A DNA stretch of 64,000 nucleotides. It comes from Chloroflexota bacterium. Lineage in GTDB: Bacteria > Chloroflexota > Anaerolineae > Aggregatilineales > J027. The notes under the pieces were generated by a model, which had not been told where the DNA came from, did not search any database, and worked only from the letters and a program-made list of their open reading frames with translations. Positions within the stretch are counted from its first letter, which is position 1. Every line of letters starts with the position of its first letter. Of this stretch, positions 17,487 to 26,310 are shown one piece after another. Both the position numbers and the translations under genes were made by a program. The stretch spans positions 62,001 to 126,000 of the forward strand of contig JACRBG010000027.1 of NCBI GenBank assembly GCA_016234595.1. Direction: 5' to 3'.

Positions 17487-18281
17487 CTAGCGCCGTTTCC
17501 ATTCAGCCGGTCGGCGTTCAATGGCCGCTTGCATCCCCTCCTGAATATCCCGAGTTTTGAACAGTGGTGCTTGTTCAATCGCTTCCAAATGTAATCCGGT
17601 AGCTTCATCTGCGATCCCCTGAATGACCCGTTTGGCGGCGGCGACTGCCAAAGGTGCACACCCTGCGATTTGTTCAGCAAGGGCGGCAGCAGCGTTTGCT
17701 AGGTCGGCTTTGGGCATGACATAATGGACTAGACCCCATTTTTCAGCGGTGGTTGCATCAATCCGCTTGGCCGTAAAAATCATTTCTTTGGCACGAGCAA
17801 TGCCAATTAATCCCATCAACCGTGTAGTACCACCAGCATCAGGGATAATCCCCAAGCGGGTTTCTTCTAAGCTGATAATTGAACCCTCTGCCGCATAACG
17901 GAAATCGCACGCTAGGGCCAGCTCTAGGCCTGCCCCCAAACAATAACCATGAATCAGGGCAATGGTAGGCAAGGTTGATTCGGTCAAGCGGCTAATGGTA
18001 CGCTGCCAATGACGGGTGACAATATGCGGGTTTTCCATCCAGTCGGGGCCAAACATCTCGACGCTGCCGCCGATTGCTAATAAGTCCAGCCCAGTGCTAA
18101 ACGCTTTGCCTTCGCCCCGTATCACAATTAAGCGAGCGTCGGGGTGTTTTTCAGCCTCGCCAACGGCCTCTGCCAAATCACTCAGTAATTGAGCATGAAT
18201 GGCGTTGCGTTTGTCGGGGCGATTGAGGATGATTTCAAAGATATAGCCTTTGGGCTGGGTCAAAATCCAATTTTCAGACAT
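17487..18281 (-). CDS. Enoyl-CoA hydratase/isomerase (crotonase) family protein
   Basis: A 264-aa crotonase. It has LNRPDKRNAIHAQL, the oxyanion-hole segment GEGKAFSTGLDL, and GYCLGAGLELALACDFRYA followed by LEETRLGIIPDAGGTTRL. Both acidic positions used by enoyl-CoA hydratases appear to be kept (Glu in GLELAL and Glu in LEETRLG). It probably hydrates trans-2-enoyl-CoA in fatty-acid oxidation, consistent with an acyl-CoA dehydrogenase and a thiolase elsewhere in the window, although crotonases vary in reaction. AGGAAA precedes the ATG by 6 nt. Confidence 0.8.
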   Translation of the reverse strand: MSENWILTQPKGYIFEIILNRPDKRNAIHAQLLSDLAEAVGEAEKHPDARLIVIRGEGKAFSTGLDLLAIGGSVEMFGPDWMENPHIVTRHWQRTISRLTESTLPTIALIHGYCLGAGLELALACDFRYAAEGSIISLEETRLGIIPDAGGTTRLMGLIGIARAKEMIFTAKRIDATTAEKWGLVHYVMPKADLANAAAALAEQIAGCAPLAVAAAKRVIQGIADEATGLHLEAIEQAPLFKTRDIQEGMQAAIERRPAEWKRR

Positions 18282-18431
18282 GAGTTTTTCCTAGTACGTA
18301 ATCTAAGTCAAGTCTCATGAATTGTGCAGACGGCTGGCGAAATTTGCAAATAAATGGGTTGACCACAGCCAAGGGGCGGCGCTACACTGTTGGGGCTAGG
18401 TTGGCATTTATTTGTGGGAGAATACAGCAAA

Positions 18432-19355
18432 GTGGAAATTACACAGCGGGCGTTAGAAATTGGCCCTTTTGATCTTTTGGGATTGACCATTCACCCAACC
18501 ATTCATTGGTATGGACTTATCATCGTCATTGGGATTTTGTTGGCGACTTCGATAGTGGCGTGGCTGACAAAGCGGGATGGGGATGACCCCGATATTGTGT
18601 GGGACGGCGTGATTTGGGTCGTGCTCATCGCTGTCTTAGGGGCGCGGCTGTGGTCGGTCATTTTTCCGGCGGGAAACGCGGGTCAGGGGCGCGAGTTAAG
18701 CCTCGATTATTTGCTAGATTTGAATGATGGCCCGCTGGCGATTTGGAGTGGCGGCCTCTCGATTTTTGGAGCGGTGCTGGGTGGTGCGATTGGAGTGATA
18801 TGGGTGGCCCGTCGCAAGAAACTGTTTATCCCCGATTGGATTGATCGAGCAGTAATTACCGTTCCCGTAGGGCAAGCGATTGGCCGCTGGGGCAACTATG
18901 TAAATCAAGAACTCTATGGCCGTCCGACCAAGCTGCCGTGGGGGATTAAGATTGATTACCCCGAAGCACCCTATACAAGTGCTGACCGTTTTCACCCCCT
19001 GTTTCTCTATGAATCGTTATGGTCACTTGCTCTATTTGGCTTTTTGTTTTATCTGTACACACGCCGCCGTGAAAAATTTCAACGCTGGGATTTCTTCTTG
19101 ATGTATTTGATGGGCTACTCGGTGGTGCGCTTTTTATTGGAATTTATCCGGGTGGAAATCCCCAAAGTGGGGCAATTGAATGTTTCGCAGGTGGTGACAG
19201 GGGTTACTTTTATGGTGGCCTTGTGGATTTTGTTGATGCGTCACTGTTTTGGCAAGTTGATGGCAGCGGTTTATCCCCCATTTGGTAAGCTGGTCGAAAA
19301 TAAGACCCCAGCCAGCCAACCCCAAAAATCAAAACAGGCTGAGAGTAAAGCGTAG
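18432..19355 (+). CDS. lgt: Prolipoprotein diacylglyceryl transferase Lgt
   Basis: A polytopic membrane enzyme of 307 aa (from GTG 18432) with about seven hydrophobic segments. It transfers diacylglycerol from phosphatidylglycerol to the lipobox Cys of prolipoproteins. The Lgt signature GRWGNYVNQELYGRPT is intact, as are IHWYGL near the N-terminus and GARLWSV. The frame also allows a TTG start at 18390; I prefer GTG 18432, which has GGGAG about 11 nt upstream and gives a normal family N-terminus, but this is not decisive. The C-terminal tail is basic and rich in Lys and Gln. Confidence 0.9.
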   Translation: MEITQRALEIGPFDLLGLTIHPTIHWYGLIIVIGILLATSIVAWLTKRDGDDPDIVWDGVIWVVLIAVLGARLWSVIFPAGNAGQGRELSLDYLLDLNDGPLAIWSGGLSIFGAVLGGAIGVIWVARRKKLFIPDWIDRAVITVPVGQAIGRWGNYVNQELYGRPTKLPWGIKIDYPEAPYTSADRFHPLFLYESLWSLALFGFLFYLYTRRREKFQRWDFFLMYLMGYSVVRFLLEFIRVEIPKVGQLNVSQVVTGVTFMVALWILLMRHCFGKLMAAVYPPFGKLVENKTPASQPQKSKQAESKA

Positions 19356-19365
19356 GAGTTTGGAA

Positions 19366-19395
19366 AGGGGGTAGACCACGAACAGCCTACCCCTT
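19366..19395. terminator. Hairpin between convergent lgt and thioesterase genes
   Basis: GGGGTAG at 19368-19374 pairs with CTACCCC at 19387-19393, with weaker A-T extension. It sits just after the lgt stop and runs into the 3' end of the opposite gene, the usual place for a bidirectional terminator, but the T-tract is poor. Confidence 0.45.
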
Positions 19396-19891
19396 AATCG
19401 GCCCCGACTGATTTATCGCCAGCGATTCGGATGGCGGTAACACGCCCTTCGGCTGTCACTGTCCCAACCGGGCCAAACTTGCAATGCACCACCGATTTTT
19501 TACCCTGTACTTCTTCGACTACTGCCGAAAGCAGCACGGGCTGGTCAAGTGGGGTGGGTTTTAAATAGCGAACTTCCAATGTGCCTGTCACAAAACTAAT
19601 GGCTGGGTGGTCGCCATGTGGTCGGTTCTCGGAACGATAGGCATAGGCGATGGCTGTCCAAACGCTGTGGCAGTCAATCAGCGAGGCGACTAGTCCGCCG
19701 TACATGACATTATCAAAGCCCGCGTTATGTTCGGGTCGGGGGTGAAATTCGGCCACGACCGCGCTGCCATCAGCCAACCAGTAGCTTTTGATTTGCAGCC
19801 CTTTAGGATTCGCTGGCCCGCAGCCATAACAAGTGGCGTTGGGCCATGCGTCTTGCAAAGGCGTGCCTTGAATGTTTATTGAATCACTCAA
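19394..19891 (-). CDS. PaaI-type hotdog-fold thioesterase
   Basis: A 165-aa hotdog protein. It has GCGPANPKGLQI near the N-terminus, the hotdog helix segment NVMYGGLVASLIDCHSVWTAI, and LEVRYLKPTPLDQPV. Members hydrolyse acyl-CoA thioesters. The start is TTG at 19891, with GGGG about 9 nt upstream. It lies 20 bp downstream of the LysM gene on the same strand and may be cotranscribed. The acyl substrate is unknown. Confidence 0.75.
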   Translation of the reverse strand: MSDSINIQGTPLQDAWPNATCYGCGPANPKGLQIKSYWLADGSAVVAEFHPRPEHNAGFDNVMYGGLVASLIDCHSVWTAIAYAYRSENRPHGDHPAISFVTGTLEVRYLKPTPLDQPVLLSAVVEEVQGKKSVVHCKFGPVGTVTAEGRVTAIRIAGDKSVGAD

Positions 19892-19911
19892 GATTGCTTA
19901 CCCCGCCTCGA

Positions 19912-20826
19912 TCAACCCACTGGCTGGGCATTGAGCCATGCTTTGTTGATAAAGAAATTCATACCCCAAAACACATTGTCCGTCGAACGACCTGAAATGG
20001 AGACGGTGCGAGTGTTGATAGGCGTACCATCCGGCCATGCTGTTGGAAGCACTATGCTGGTCGTAAAAGTGCCATTGGCATCGGTTTTGACCGAGGTCAA
20101 GATGTTACTTTTGCGGTTCAGGCTAGTCTTTTCAAGATACAGGTTAACCGTGGCATTGGGGGGATAATTATAGCCGCGCACGGTCACGGTGTCGCCGGGG
20201 CCAGCCAAATCAGGTTGGATGCTGACGGCAGGAATTGAACCGGGGACAGGGGCCGAGGGGGTTGCGGGTGGAACCAGAATACGCTGTCCAGTGACAATCA
20301 AGTTGGCATTGGGAATGCCATTCACCGCTGCTAATTGAGCTGCTGTTACCCCAAAAGCCAAGCCAACCCGGAATAGACTGTCGCCATGCTGCACGGTGTA
20401 ATAACCACTGGCATCCGTTGTATAGGTGCGGCCTGACAAATTGACCGATTGTGCACCGCCGCCAATCAAAGGTGGGGTGGTGGGCGGTGTGACTGGAACG
20501 ATAGGGCCACCCGTGGCAGGAGGTGGATTTTGGGCGGGTTGACCGGTAGCTGGTTGCGCGGAAACGAGACCATCTAGGCATAACACATCGCCAATTTTGA
20601 TGAAACGTGGGTTGGTAATGCCATTGGCGGCGGCGAGTTCATAGGGGTCAACCCGATATTTGGCCGCGATGCCAGAAATAGTATCCCCGTCCCAGACTTG
20701 ATGTTGGTTAATGCAGCCTGCCACTGCATGGGCTGTTTTGCCATGCCAAGGAAAAGCAGTTAAAGCCATAACCACGCTTAAGGCCAGCGCGAGAATTTTA
20801 ATTTTTGAAGAGAATGAATTTCTCAT
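19912..20826 (-). CDS. Secreted LysM-repeat protein
   Basis: A 304-aa exported protein with a signal peptide (about residues 1-34, ending near KTAHA). Two LysM repeats follow: HQVWDGDTISGIAAKYRV...IKIGDVLCL and YYTVQHGDSLFRVGLAFGV...IVTGQRILV, separated by a Pro/Gly-rich linker. LysM domains bind N-acetylglucosamine polymers such as peptidoglycan. The C-terminal 90 residues look like an Ig-like beta sandwich (GDTVTVRGYNYPPNATVNLYL). No hydrolase domain is present. AAGGAG lies 8 nt upstream of the ATG. Confidence 0.8.
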   Translation of the reverse strand: MRNSFSSKIKILALALSVVMALTAFPWHGKTAHAVAGCINQHQVWDGDTISGIAAKYRVDPYELAAANGITNPRFIKIGDVLCLDGLVSAQPATGQPAQNPPPATGGPIVPVTPPTTPPLIGGGAQSVNLSGRTYTTDASGYYTVQHGDSLFRVGLAFGVTAAQLAAVNGIPNANLIVTGQRILVPPATPSAPVPGSIPAVSIQPDLAGPGDTVTVRGYNYPPNATVNLYLEKTSLNRKSNILTSVKTDANGTFTTSIVLPTAWPDGTPINTRTVSISGRSTDNVFWGMNFFINKAWLNAQPVG

Positions 20827-20946
20827 GGAACGGTCTCCTTATGGAGCTGAATAATCATTTTGCTTTTAGTGTATTCCAGATTTAAAAATGCTGAAAGTCG
20901 TTTGCCCTGCGGATACAAAATCCCCCGAAAATTAGGTGGCAGGCGG

Positions 20947-20952
20947 TATAAT
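20947..20952 (+). promoter_or_regulatory. Candidate -10 box of the acyl-CoA dehydrogenase gene
   Basis: A perfect TATAAT lies 48 nt upstream of the ATG at 21000. No convincing -35 box is seen at the usual spacing, so support is limited to the hexamer and its position. Confidence 0.35.
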
Positions 20953-20999
20953 TTTGCTACGTTTTCGGAGCAGAGAGATATTTTAAGGAGTAGTCAGTC

Positions 21000-22190
21000 A
21001 TGGTAGTCAGCATTGCGCCCGCTGGGCCAAGCCTGAAATTGAGCGAAGAACAAGAATCCATCCGTCAGATGGCCCGCAATTTTGCCCAAAAAGAAATCGC
21101 CCCCATCGCCGCCGAATTTGATGAAAGTGGCGAATTTCCAATGGACACCATCAAGAAAATGGGGCGATTAGGATTTATGGGCATCGAAGTCCCCGAAGAA
21201 TATGGTGGTCAAGGGATGGACACACTGGCTTATGTCTTGGCGATGGAAGAAATCGCCAAAGCCGATGTCAGCCATAGCACCATCATGAGCGTGAACAATT
21301 CCCTCTATTGTCACGGCCTTATGAAATTTGGCACGGAAGCCCAGAAACAAAAATATCTTGTCCCCATTGCCACTGGTGAAAAAATCGGCGCGTATTCCCT
21401 CACCGAGCCGATGAGTGGGTCAGACGCAGGCACAATGAAGTCACGGGCGGTTTTGAGTGCTGACGGGTCACATTACATCATCAATGGCACCAAGAGTTGG
21501 GTGACGAGCGGCCCGGTTGCGGATTATATTGTGCTGTTTACGATGACCGAGCCAGAGAAAAAACACAACGGCATCACGGCGTTTATGATTGATACCACCC
21601 GTCCCGGTTTTGTACGTGGCAAGAAAGAACCTAAATTGGGTATCCGGGCCAGTGCCACTAGTGAAATCTATTTTGAAGATTACCAAGCCCCGCTTGAAGA
21701 TGTTTTGGGCGAGGTGGGCAAGGGTTTCAAAATCGCTATGACGGTGTTGGATGCGGGGCGTATCGGCATTGCATCACAGGCGTTGGGGGTAGCCGAAGCT
21801 GCCTATGAAGCCAGCCTGCAATATGCCCGTGAACGCATGGCCTTTGGTCAACCGATTGGTTCATTCCAGATGACCCAGCAAAAAATCGCTGATATGAAAA
21901 CCCGCATCGAAGCAGCCCGCCTGTTGATTTGGAACGCAGCCTTGGCAAAGATGGCGGCCCATGAAAATGGCGGACGCTACAGCACTGAGGCGAGTATGGC
22001 GAAATTGTTTGCCAGCGAAACTGCGATGTTTGTGACGCATCAGGCTGTTCAAATTCATGGTGGCATGGGCTATAGCAAAGAAATGCCCTTGGAGCGTTTT
22101 TTCCGTGATGCCAAGATTACGGAAATCTACGAAGGCACAAGCGAAATTCAGCGGTTGGTGATTGCACGGAACGAATTGGGCCTACGATAA
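21000..22190 (+). CDS. Acyl-CoA dehydrogenase
   Basis: A 396-aa flavoenzyme of full family length. Hallmarks are YSLTEPMSGSDAG (FAD/substrate loop), YIINGTKSWVTSG, ERMAFGQPIGSFQ, QIHGGMGYSKEMPLERFFRDAKI and EIYEGTSEIQRLVIARNEL, where the Glu of YEGTSE is the usual catalytic base of short-chain enzymes. It oxidises acyl-CoA to trans-2-enoyl-CoA and passes electrons to ETF. It stands alone, with its own terminator downstream. Chain-length preference is not certain, though the sequence is closest to butyryl-CoA-type dehydrogenases. Confidence 0.9.
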   Translation: MVVSIAPAGPSLKLSEEQESIRQMARNFAQKEIAPIAAEFDESGEFPMDTIKKMGRLGFMGIEVPEEYGGQGMDTLAYVLAMEEIAKADVSHSTIMSVNNSLYCHGLMKFGTEAQKQKYLVPIATGEKIGAYSLTEPMSGSDAGTMKSRAVLSADGSHYIINGTKSWVTSGPVADYIVLFTMTEPEKKHNGITAFMIDTTRPGFVRGKKEPKLGIRASATSEIYFEDYQAPLEDVLGEVGKGFKIAMTVLDAGRIGIASQALGVAEAAYEASLQYARERMAFGQPIGSFQMTQQKIADMKTRIEAARLLIWNAALAKMAAHENGGRYSTEASMAKLFASETAMFVTHQAVQIHGGMGYSKEMPLERFFRDAKITEIYEGTSEIQRLVIARNELGLR

Positions 22191-22202
22191 ACGGATAATG
22201 AC

Positions 22203-22236
22203 GGGCGATTCACAGGCGTGGGTCGCCCTATTTTTT
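22203..22236 (+). terminator. Intrinsic terminator after acyl-CoA dehydrogenase
   Basis: GGGCGA at 22203 pairs with TCGCCC at 22223-22228 and is followed by TATTTTTT. The loop of 14 nt is rather long. Confidence 0.6.
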
Positions 22237-22248
22237 AGGAGTGGAATT

Positions 22249-22785
22249 ATGGCAGAACCTCGATATTTTAAATACCCTAATGAGTATTCACGCATTGGTG
22301 GCGTTACTTATAACGAGGTGCACGATGGCGTGCATCTCCGCCAAGTTACATTTAATGGCTCAGAATACCTCGCCTCAAATGTCAAGCAACCTCCTTGGGA
22401 TTTGGTTTTGCCTGAAAAAGACACAGATTATGATGAGGTGATGCTCGATGTTCCTGAAATTACTGAAATTACCAAGCAGGAATTTGACGATATTTGGAAT
22501 GCCCACCTCGCCACCCGTCAGGAAATATGGAATCAAGTGAAGCAAATCTATCCAATAGATATAGAGGTTCAAGGGAAAATCCTCATCTTTTTCCCGCAAG
22601 GGGTTATGGTAGATCTGGGTGATGATGCGGTAGGTATAGCTGATTACAAAGCCTGCCGCGCCTCTAACGAATCAGAGTTCATGTATCCACGCCACAAGAT
22701 AACCGCTGTGGTAAAAGATTATGATGAAACAAATCAATGGATAATTCTTGATTCCCCTCAAGTTCATGCTGAGCGTATCGAGTAA
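22249..22785 (+). CDS. Hypothetical protein with possible S1-like C-terminal domain
   Basis: A 178-aa acidic cytoplasmic protein. The frame opens further upstream, but ATG 22249 has TTAGGAG 7 nt before it and lies after the preceding terminator, so it is the likely start. The C-terminal part (IEVQGKILIFFPQGVMVDLG, VGIADY, KITAVVKDYDETNQWIIL) has the strand spacing of an S1/OB-fold RNA-binding domain; this is pattern inference. The N-terminal half is not recognised. Confidence 0.55.
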   Translation: MAEPRYFKYPNEYSRIGGVTYNEVHDGVHLRQVTFNGSEYLASNVKQPPWDLVLPEKDTDYDEVMLDVPEITEITKQEFDDIWNAHLATRQEIWNQVKQIYPIDIEVQGKILIFFPQGVMVDLGDDAVGIADYKACRASNESEFMYPRHKITAVVKDYDETNQWIILDSPQVHAERIE

Positions 22786-22821
22786 TTCCCAAAATCCTTT
22801 CTTTAACTCCCCTTATATATC

Positions 22822-22868
22822 GTTACAGCCCTGTAACCATGCGGTTATGCTCGTTACGGCTCTGTAAC
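22822..22868. promoter_or_regulatory. Pair of operator-like palindromes
   Basis: GTTACAGCCCTGTAAC at 22822-22837 is a perfect 7-bp inverted repeat with a 2-nt spacer. A second site, GTTACGGCTCTGTAAC at 22853-22868, matches it at 14 of 16 positions. Their centres are 31 bp apart, about three helical turns, and an overlapping palindrome TAACCATGCGGTTA lies between them. Such an array suits cooperative binding of a dimeric regulator upstream of the secreted protein gene at 23004. Confidence 0.6.
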
Positions 22869-23003
22869 TGCGCGTTCATAGTTTGCTTACAGTTTGAGGG
22901 CATTATAGAAAACATAAGATCAAAAACGCGCTGGTAAAAAAATCGTGAAAATTCACAGCCAGCGTATGAGCATCAACTCAAATCAACTAAGGAGAAGGAA
23001 ATC

Positions 23004-23432
23004 ATGCTCAAGAAAATCGCTCTGCTCAGTATCGTGGCTGGTATGTTGGCGGTAGGTGTTGGCATGGCCTCCGCTGATGGGGGTGGTATCAATGATGGTC
23101 GTATCAACAGCTTTGATGTGGCATCCGGTGTCGCTATCTACTACACCTATGGCGACGGTTTTGTCACCGACGAAGATGGCAATTTGGTCGAAACCGAAGT
23201 CATCACGGGGATTGCTGTGTGGTATGCCACCGAAGAAGGCAATGGGGTGAAAATGTTCGAGCTTTCTGACAGCCAGATTGACAAGGCCGTTAGTGCATCC
23301 TCAAGCAGCACGGTGGTTATCGGCGGCGGACATGGCTATTTCCTCGGCTATGATCGCGTCAACGAAGAATTCTATGTCTATGGCCCCAACTATCTGTTCC
23401 AATGGGAAGATCACTACGCGGTCGTGGGTTAA
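23004..23432 (+). CDS. Small secreted protein of unknown function
   Basis: A 142-aa protein with a clear signal peptide (MLKKIALLSIVAGMLAVGVGMASA). The mature part is acidic and rich in Gly, Tyr and Val, with likely beta-strands (VASGVAIYYTYGDGF, TEVITGIAVWYATEEGNG, GYFLGYDRVNEEFYVYGPNY), a small secreted beta domain I cannot assign. No Cys is present in the mature chain. AAGGAGAAGG precedes the ATG. A palindrome pair sits 136 bp upstream, and a strong terminator follows, so the gene is probably monocistronic and specifically regulated. Confidence 0.7.
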   Translation: MLKKIALLSIVAGMLAVGVGMASADGGGINDGRINSFDVASGVAIYYTYGDGFVTDEDGNLVETEVITGIAVWYATEEGNGVKMFELSDSQIDKAVSASSSSTVVIGGGHGYFLGYDRVNEEFYVYGPNYLFQWEDHYAVVG

Positions 23433-23524
23433 GCGGCAACAGAAAACCCCATCATTCTGCTGCGGGGCATATGACGGGGCTGCGCACCACTCTGCTGAAG
23501 ATGTAGTGTCATTCACAAGTATAG

Positions 23525-23555
23525 CACGGATGTCGGGGAGGCATCCGTGTTTTTA
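23525..23555 (+). terminator. Intrinsic terminator of the small secreted protein gene
   Basis: CACGGATG pairs with CATCCGTG around a 9-nt loop and is followed by TTTTTATT on the plus strand. It reaches the stop codon of the convergent gene. Confidence 0.75.
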
Positions 23556-24656
23556 TTCATACACCCACAGGATGGCCCCCGGCGAAAACACAGGTGAGAT
23601 AAATCGTAAGCTTGCCGGGGCGCTACCATCGGCTGGAATTGAATAGATACCACCTACCAACGTACCCGCTTCAGCATCAAATTGACTGCCAATAAAATAA
23701 AGGGCGAGACCATTGGATGCCCAATAGGCGTCTGTCTCGGTAATATCGGGCGTGTTGGTCAATTGGCGGGCTGGGGCAATGCCTAAGAGATCAATGACCC
23801 ATAAATCGGTGATGAGGTTGCCTTCCAAATCTTCCGACTGCACCCCAATGACGGTTTCTTGGACGATGGGTGAATAATCACCCAATAGGTCAAGTGAATC
23901 TTCACCGGAAAAAGTGGCTAGGGGTTCGGTTTCGCAAGCTGGCCCAAGCCCGATCACGCAATCGGTGGAAAGGACTGTTAACGCCGCATTATCTTCGGTG
24001 TGGTAGGCCACCAAAACCCCTGATCCATCGGGTATCCACTCATACTCATCAGCTAACCCCAGATAACGACTCCAAAAGGCCCGGGGTTCTGCGCCTATCT
24101 CCACTGGAATGCTATACAAGGCTGGGAAGGGTGATTCATCGCTAGTGACGTTATATATTAGAGCACTCCCCCCCGGTGACCATTCTACGTCATAGATATT
24201 GGGGTGGGTAATGAGTTCCATGAGTACCACCCCTTGCATATCCGTAATGACGAGGGTTTGGCTGTCTGGATTGTTTCGTAGCCAAGCGATTTTGTCCCCA
24301 GCGGGGGAAACCACTGGACAATTGAGGGCCTCAACCGCGTTCAGTGTTTCGCGCACCCCGGTCTGGGTATTTACCCGATAAACATTTTCAGGTGGTTGAG
24401 CCTCAACCATCTCATAAATCAAGCCTGTGCCGTTTTGGAAAACCGAAGGCGTGCAGACAGGACGGCTGGCAAATGTGACTAGTGTATTTTCTGACCCATC
24501 CGCCAAGTTAACCCGTGTCACGGGGTAGCCTTCACCGTTTAGATCCACCCCTGCCACCAAAAAAGTCGGCCCCGCATCATCCTGTTGAGCGGCAACGGTG
24601 GGAATCAAAATGGCAAATAGCAAGCCAAACACGAGAATTTGAGAAACCTTGCTCAC
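23553..24656 (-). CDS. Secreted TolB/WD40-like beta-propeller protein
   Basis: A 367-aa exported protein; signal peptide about residues 1-23 ending near VAAQ. Repeated motifs such as VVSPAGDKIAWLRNN, VEWSPGGSALIYNV, WIPDGSGVLVAYH and YWASNGLALYFIGS are those of PD40/TolB-like propeller blades. Such domains generally bind proteins or ligands; no enzyme motif is seen. GTG start at 24656 with AAAGGA about 8 nt upstream. It lies 11 bp after the beta-helix gene and is the last gene of a three-gene operon of secreted proteins. Confidence 0.7.
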   Translation of the reverse strand: MSKVSQILVFGLLFAILIPTVAAQQDDAGPTFLVAGVDLNGEGYPVTRVNLADGSENTLVTFASRPVCTPSVFQNGTGLIYEMVEAQPPENVYRVNTQTGVRETLNAVEALNCPVVSPAGDKIAWLRNNPDSQTLVITDMQGVVLMELITHPNIYDVEWSPGGSALIYNVTSDESPFPALYSIPVEIGAEPRAFWSRYLGLADEYEWIPDGSGVLVAYHTEDNAALTVLSTDCVIGLGPACETEPLATFSGEDSLDLLGDYSPIVQETVIGVQSEDLEGNLITDLWVIDLLGIAPARQLTNTPDITETDAYWASNGLALYFIGSQFDAEAGTLVGGIYSIPADGSAPASLRFISPVFSPGAILWVYE

Positions 24657-24667
24657 ATCTACTTCCT

Positions 24668-26287
24668 TTACTGTTGCTGCGTTAGTGCGCCCATCTCCGT
24701 GCCCGAACGCGAACTCCCATTCAAATCCAAGGCCGAACTATACTCAGGGCTACCAGCGGTCAATAGGCTCGAATTGGCGACGGGATGAAAGTCGGGTCGG
24801 TCTGGATTCAAGGTGGGCCATATGCCGTCTTCCAGAATCCATGCCTCAAAGTTGGGGTTGACGAATTGGGCCAGACCCTCGGCTACGCTGAAGCCTGTAA
24901 TCGAATCTATTTCGGGCGATGCTTCGGGTGACTCTTCGGAATAGCGGGCAAAGTAATAGTTATGGCCGGATTGCAGGCCCTCACCCGAATGATTGGCGAG
25001 TTCATAGGCGTCGTCGCGGTCACGGATGATGATGTTATTGAATACGACCATGTTGCGGGCATTGTTACTGAAAATCAGCGCCCCCCGTCCCCCGCTTTCG
25101 TCCACGATGGTGTTGTTCAAAATGCGGACATCGTGGCAGCCAAAATCGGAGGTGTCGAGGCCCTTGTCTTCGGCATACGCATCATCCCAACATGTAATGC
25201 CAGCGGCATCATTCCCGTAGATAAGATTGTTGCGAACGACGGAATTTCGCACGGAGGCCAGATTAATCCCTGCCGCACCGGCGTCCCCATTGCCTGTGAT
25301 GGTGTTCTGCTCGATAATCAGGTTTTCGCTGATGCCATCCTCAAAAAATTCGCCCAAATCTGGCAAGCCCTGACTATCGTAACAAGCTTTCATGTCATCC
25401 CATGTGGCTGACCCGCCGGAATCCACATCTTCTTCCGACCAATCACAAGTATCGCCTGTCGCTTCTTGCAGCCAATAAAACACGTTCAAGGATGCACTGA
25501 GGGGGTCGGCATTCACTTGCAAGCCAGCGGCGGTATTGCCTTGAAATACATTGCGTCTAATGACAGCGTTATCGCCTGAGCCAGAAATATAGACGCCGTG
25601 TTCTTCGTCAGAGTTGGTAAAAAACGAGTCTTGAATCAGGATGTAATTGGTCGAGGTGGTGTGCATCCCCCATTTGCCATTATCGTGGCTGTAGACATCT
25701 AGGACGATGAAATGGTGGGAAAAATGACCTGTCGCCTCAAAATACCCTGTGACGAAAATACCAGCCCGTTCGGCCCCTTCAAACGCTAAATTTTGGAAAA
25801 TATAATGGTGGGCATCCACAAAATAAAAATGATGGCGTAGATAACTCTTGTCGGGATCGGCGGAGGCATCAATAACGACCGAGCCGGGTTCGCCCCACCC
25901 TAGTAAATGGATATAAGCGTCCTCATTGCCGCCTGTTTCCTCCACATCCACACCGCGATAGTGCCCCGGCATAATGATGATAAGATCACCCGCTTGGGCA
26001 GTGTCGGTGGCCGCTTGTATGGTGTCGAAGGTTCGACTAATGGAGTAGGCTTGGTCAGCATTACTGCAATCGGCAGTCAAGCACGGAACGCGGGTGGTGA
26101 TTTCGGTCGGGCAGGTGTCATCCCCAGCAACACACAAAACCTCATGATAGGCGGTCTGCAAATGAAAATTCGCTGCAATGAAGGTCGCAGTATCAATTTC
26201 GTCAGCGGTTAGGGGGTCTTGGGCTTGGGCGGGAAAACCTATCAATAGGAGCAATCCACTCAGCAATAGCGCGGCTTTTTTAGGCAT
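24668..26287 (-). CDS. Secreted right-handed parallel beta-helix protein
   Basis: A 539-aa exported protein, signal peptide about residues 1-22 (ending QAQ). The segment TIQAATDTAQAGDLIIIMPGHYRGVDV and repeated turns such as NLIIEQNTITGNGDAGAAGINL, NSVVRNNLIYGNDAAGITC and VRILNNTIVDESGGRGALIFSNNARNMVVFNNII show the parallel beta-helix (pectate-lyase-like) fold used for binding or cleaving polysaccharides. No lyase active-site set is recognised. GAGGAG upstream of the ATG; middle gene of the operon. Confidence 0.75.
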   Translation of the reverse strand: MPKKAALLLSGLLLLIGFPAQAQDPLTADEIDTATFIAANFHLQTAYHEVLCVAGDDTCPTEITTRVPCLTADCSNADQAYSISRTFDTIQAATDTAQAGDLIIIMPGHYRGVDVEETGGNEDAYIHLLGWGEPGSVVIDASADPDKSYLRHHFYFVDAHHYIFQNLAFEGAERAGIFVTGYFEATGHFSHHFIVLDVYSHDNGKWGMHTTSTNYILIQDSFFTNSDEEHGVYISGSGDNAVIRRNVFQGNTAAGLQVNADPLSASLNVFYWLQEATGDTCDWSEEDVDSGGSATWDDMKACYDSQGLPDLGEFFEDGISENLIIEQNTITGNGDAGAAGINLASVRNSVVRNNLIYGNDAAGITCWDDAYAEDKGLDTSDFGCHDVRILNNTIVDESGGRGALIFSNNARNMVVFNNIIIRDRDDAYELANHSGEGLQSGHNYYFARYSEESPEASPEIDSITGFSVAEGLAQFVNPNFEAWILEDGIWPTLNPDRPDFHPVANSSLLTAGSPEYSSALDLNGSSRSGTEMGALTQQQ

Positions 26288-26310
26288 GGTCTTTTCTCCT
26301 CTTTGGTGTC

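Noticed and set aside
24962-25411. Plus-strand open frame of 149 codons inside the beta-helix gene
   Set aside because: Antisense shadow of repeated beta-helix codons, no start signal.
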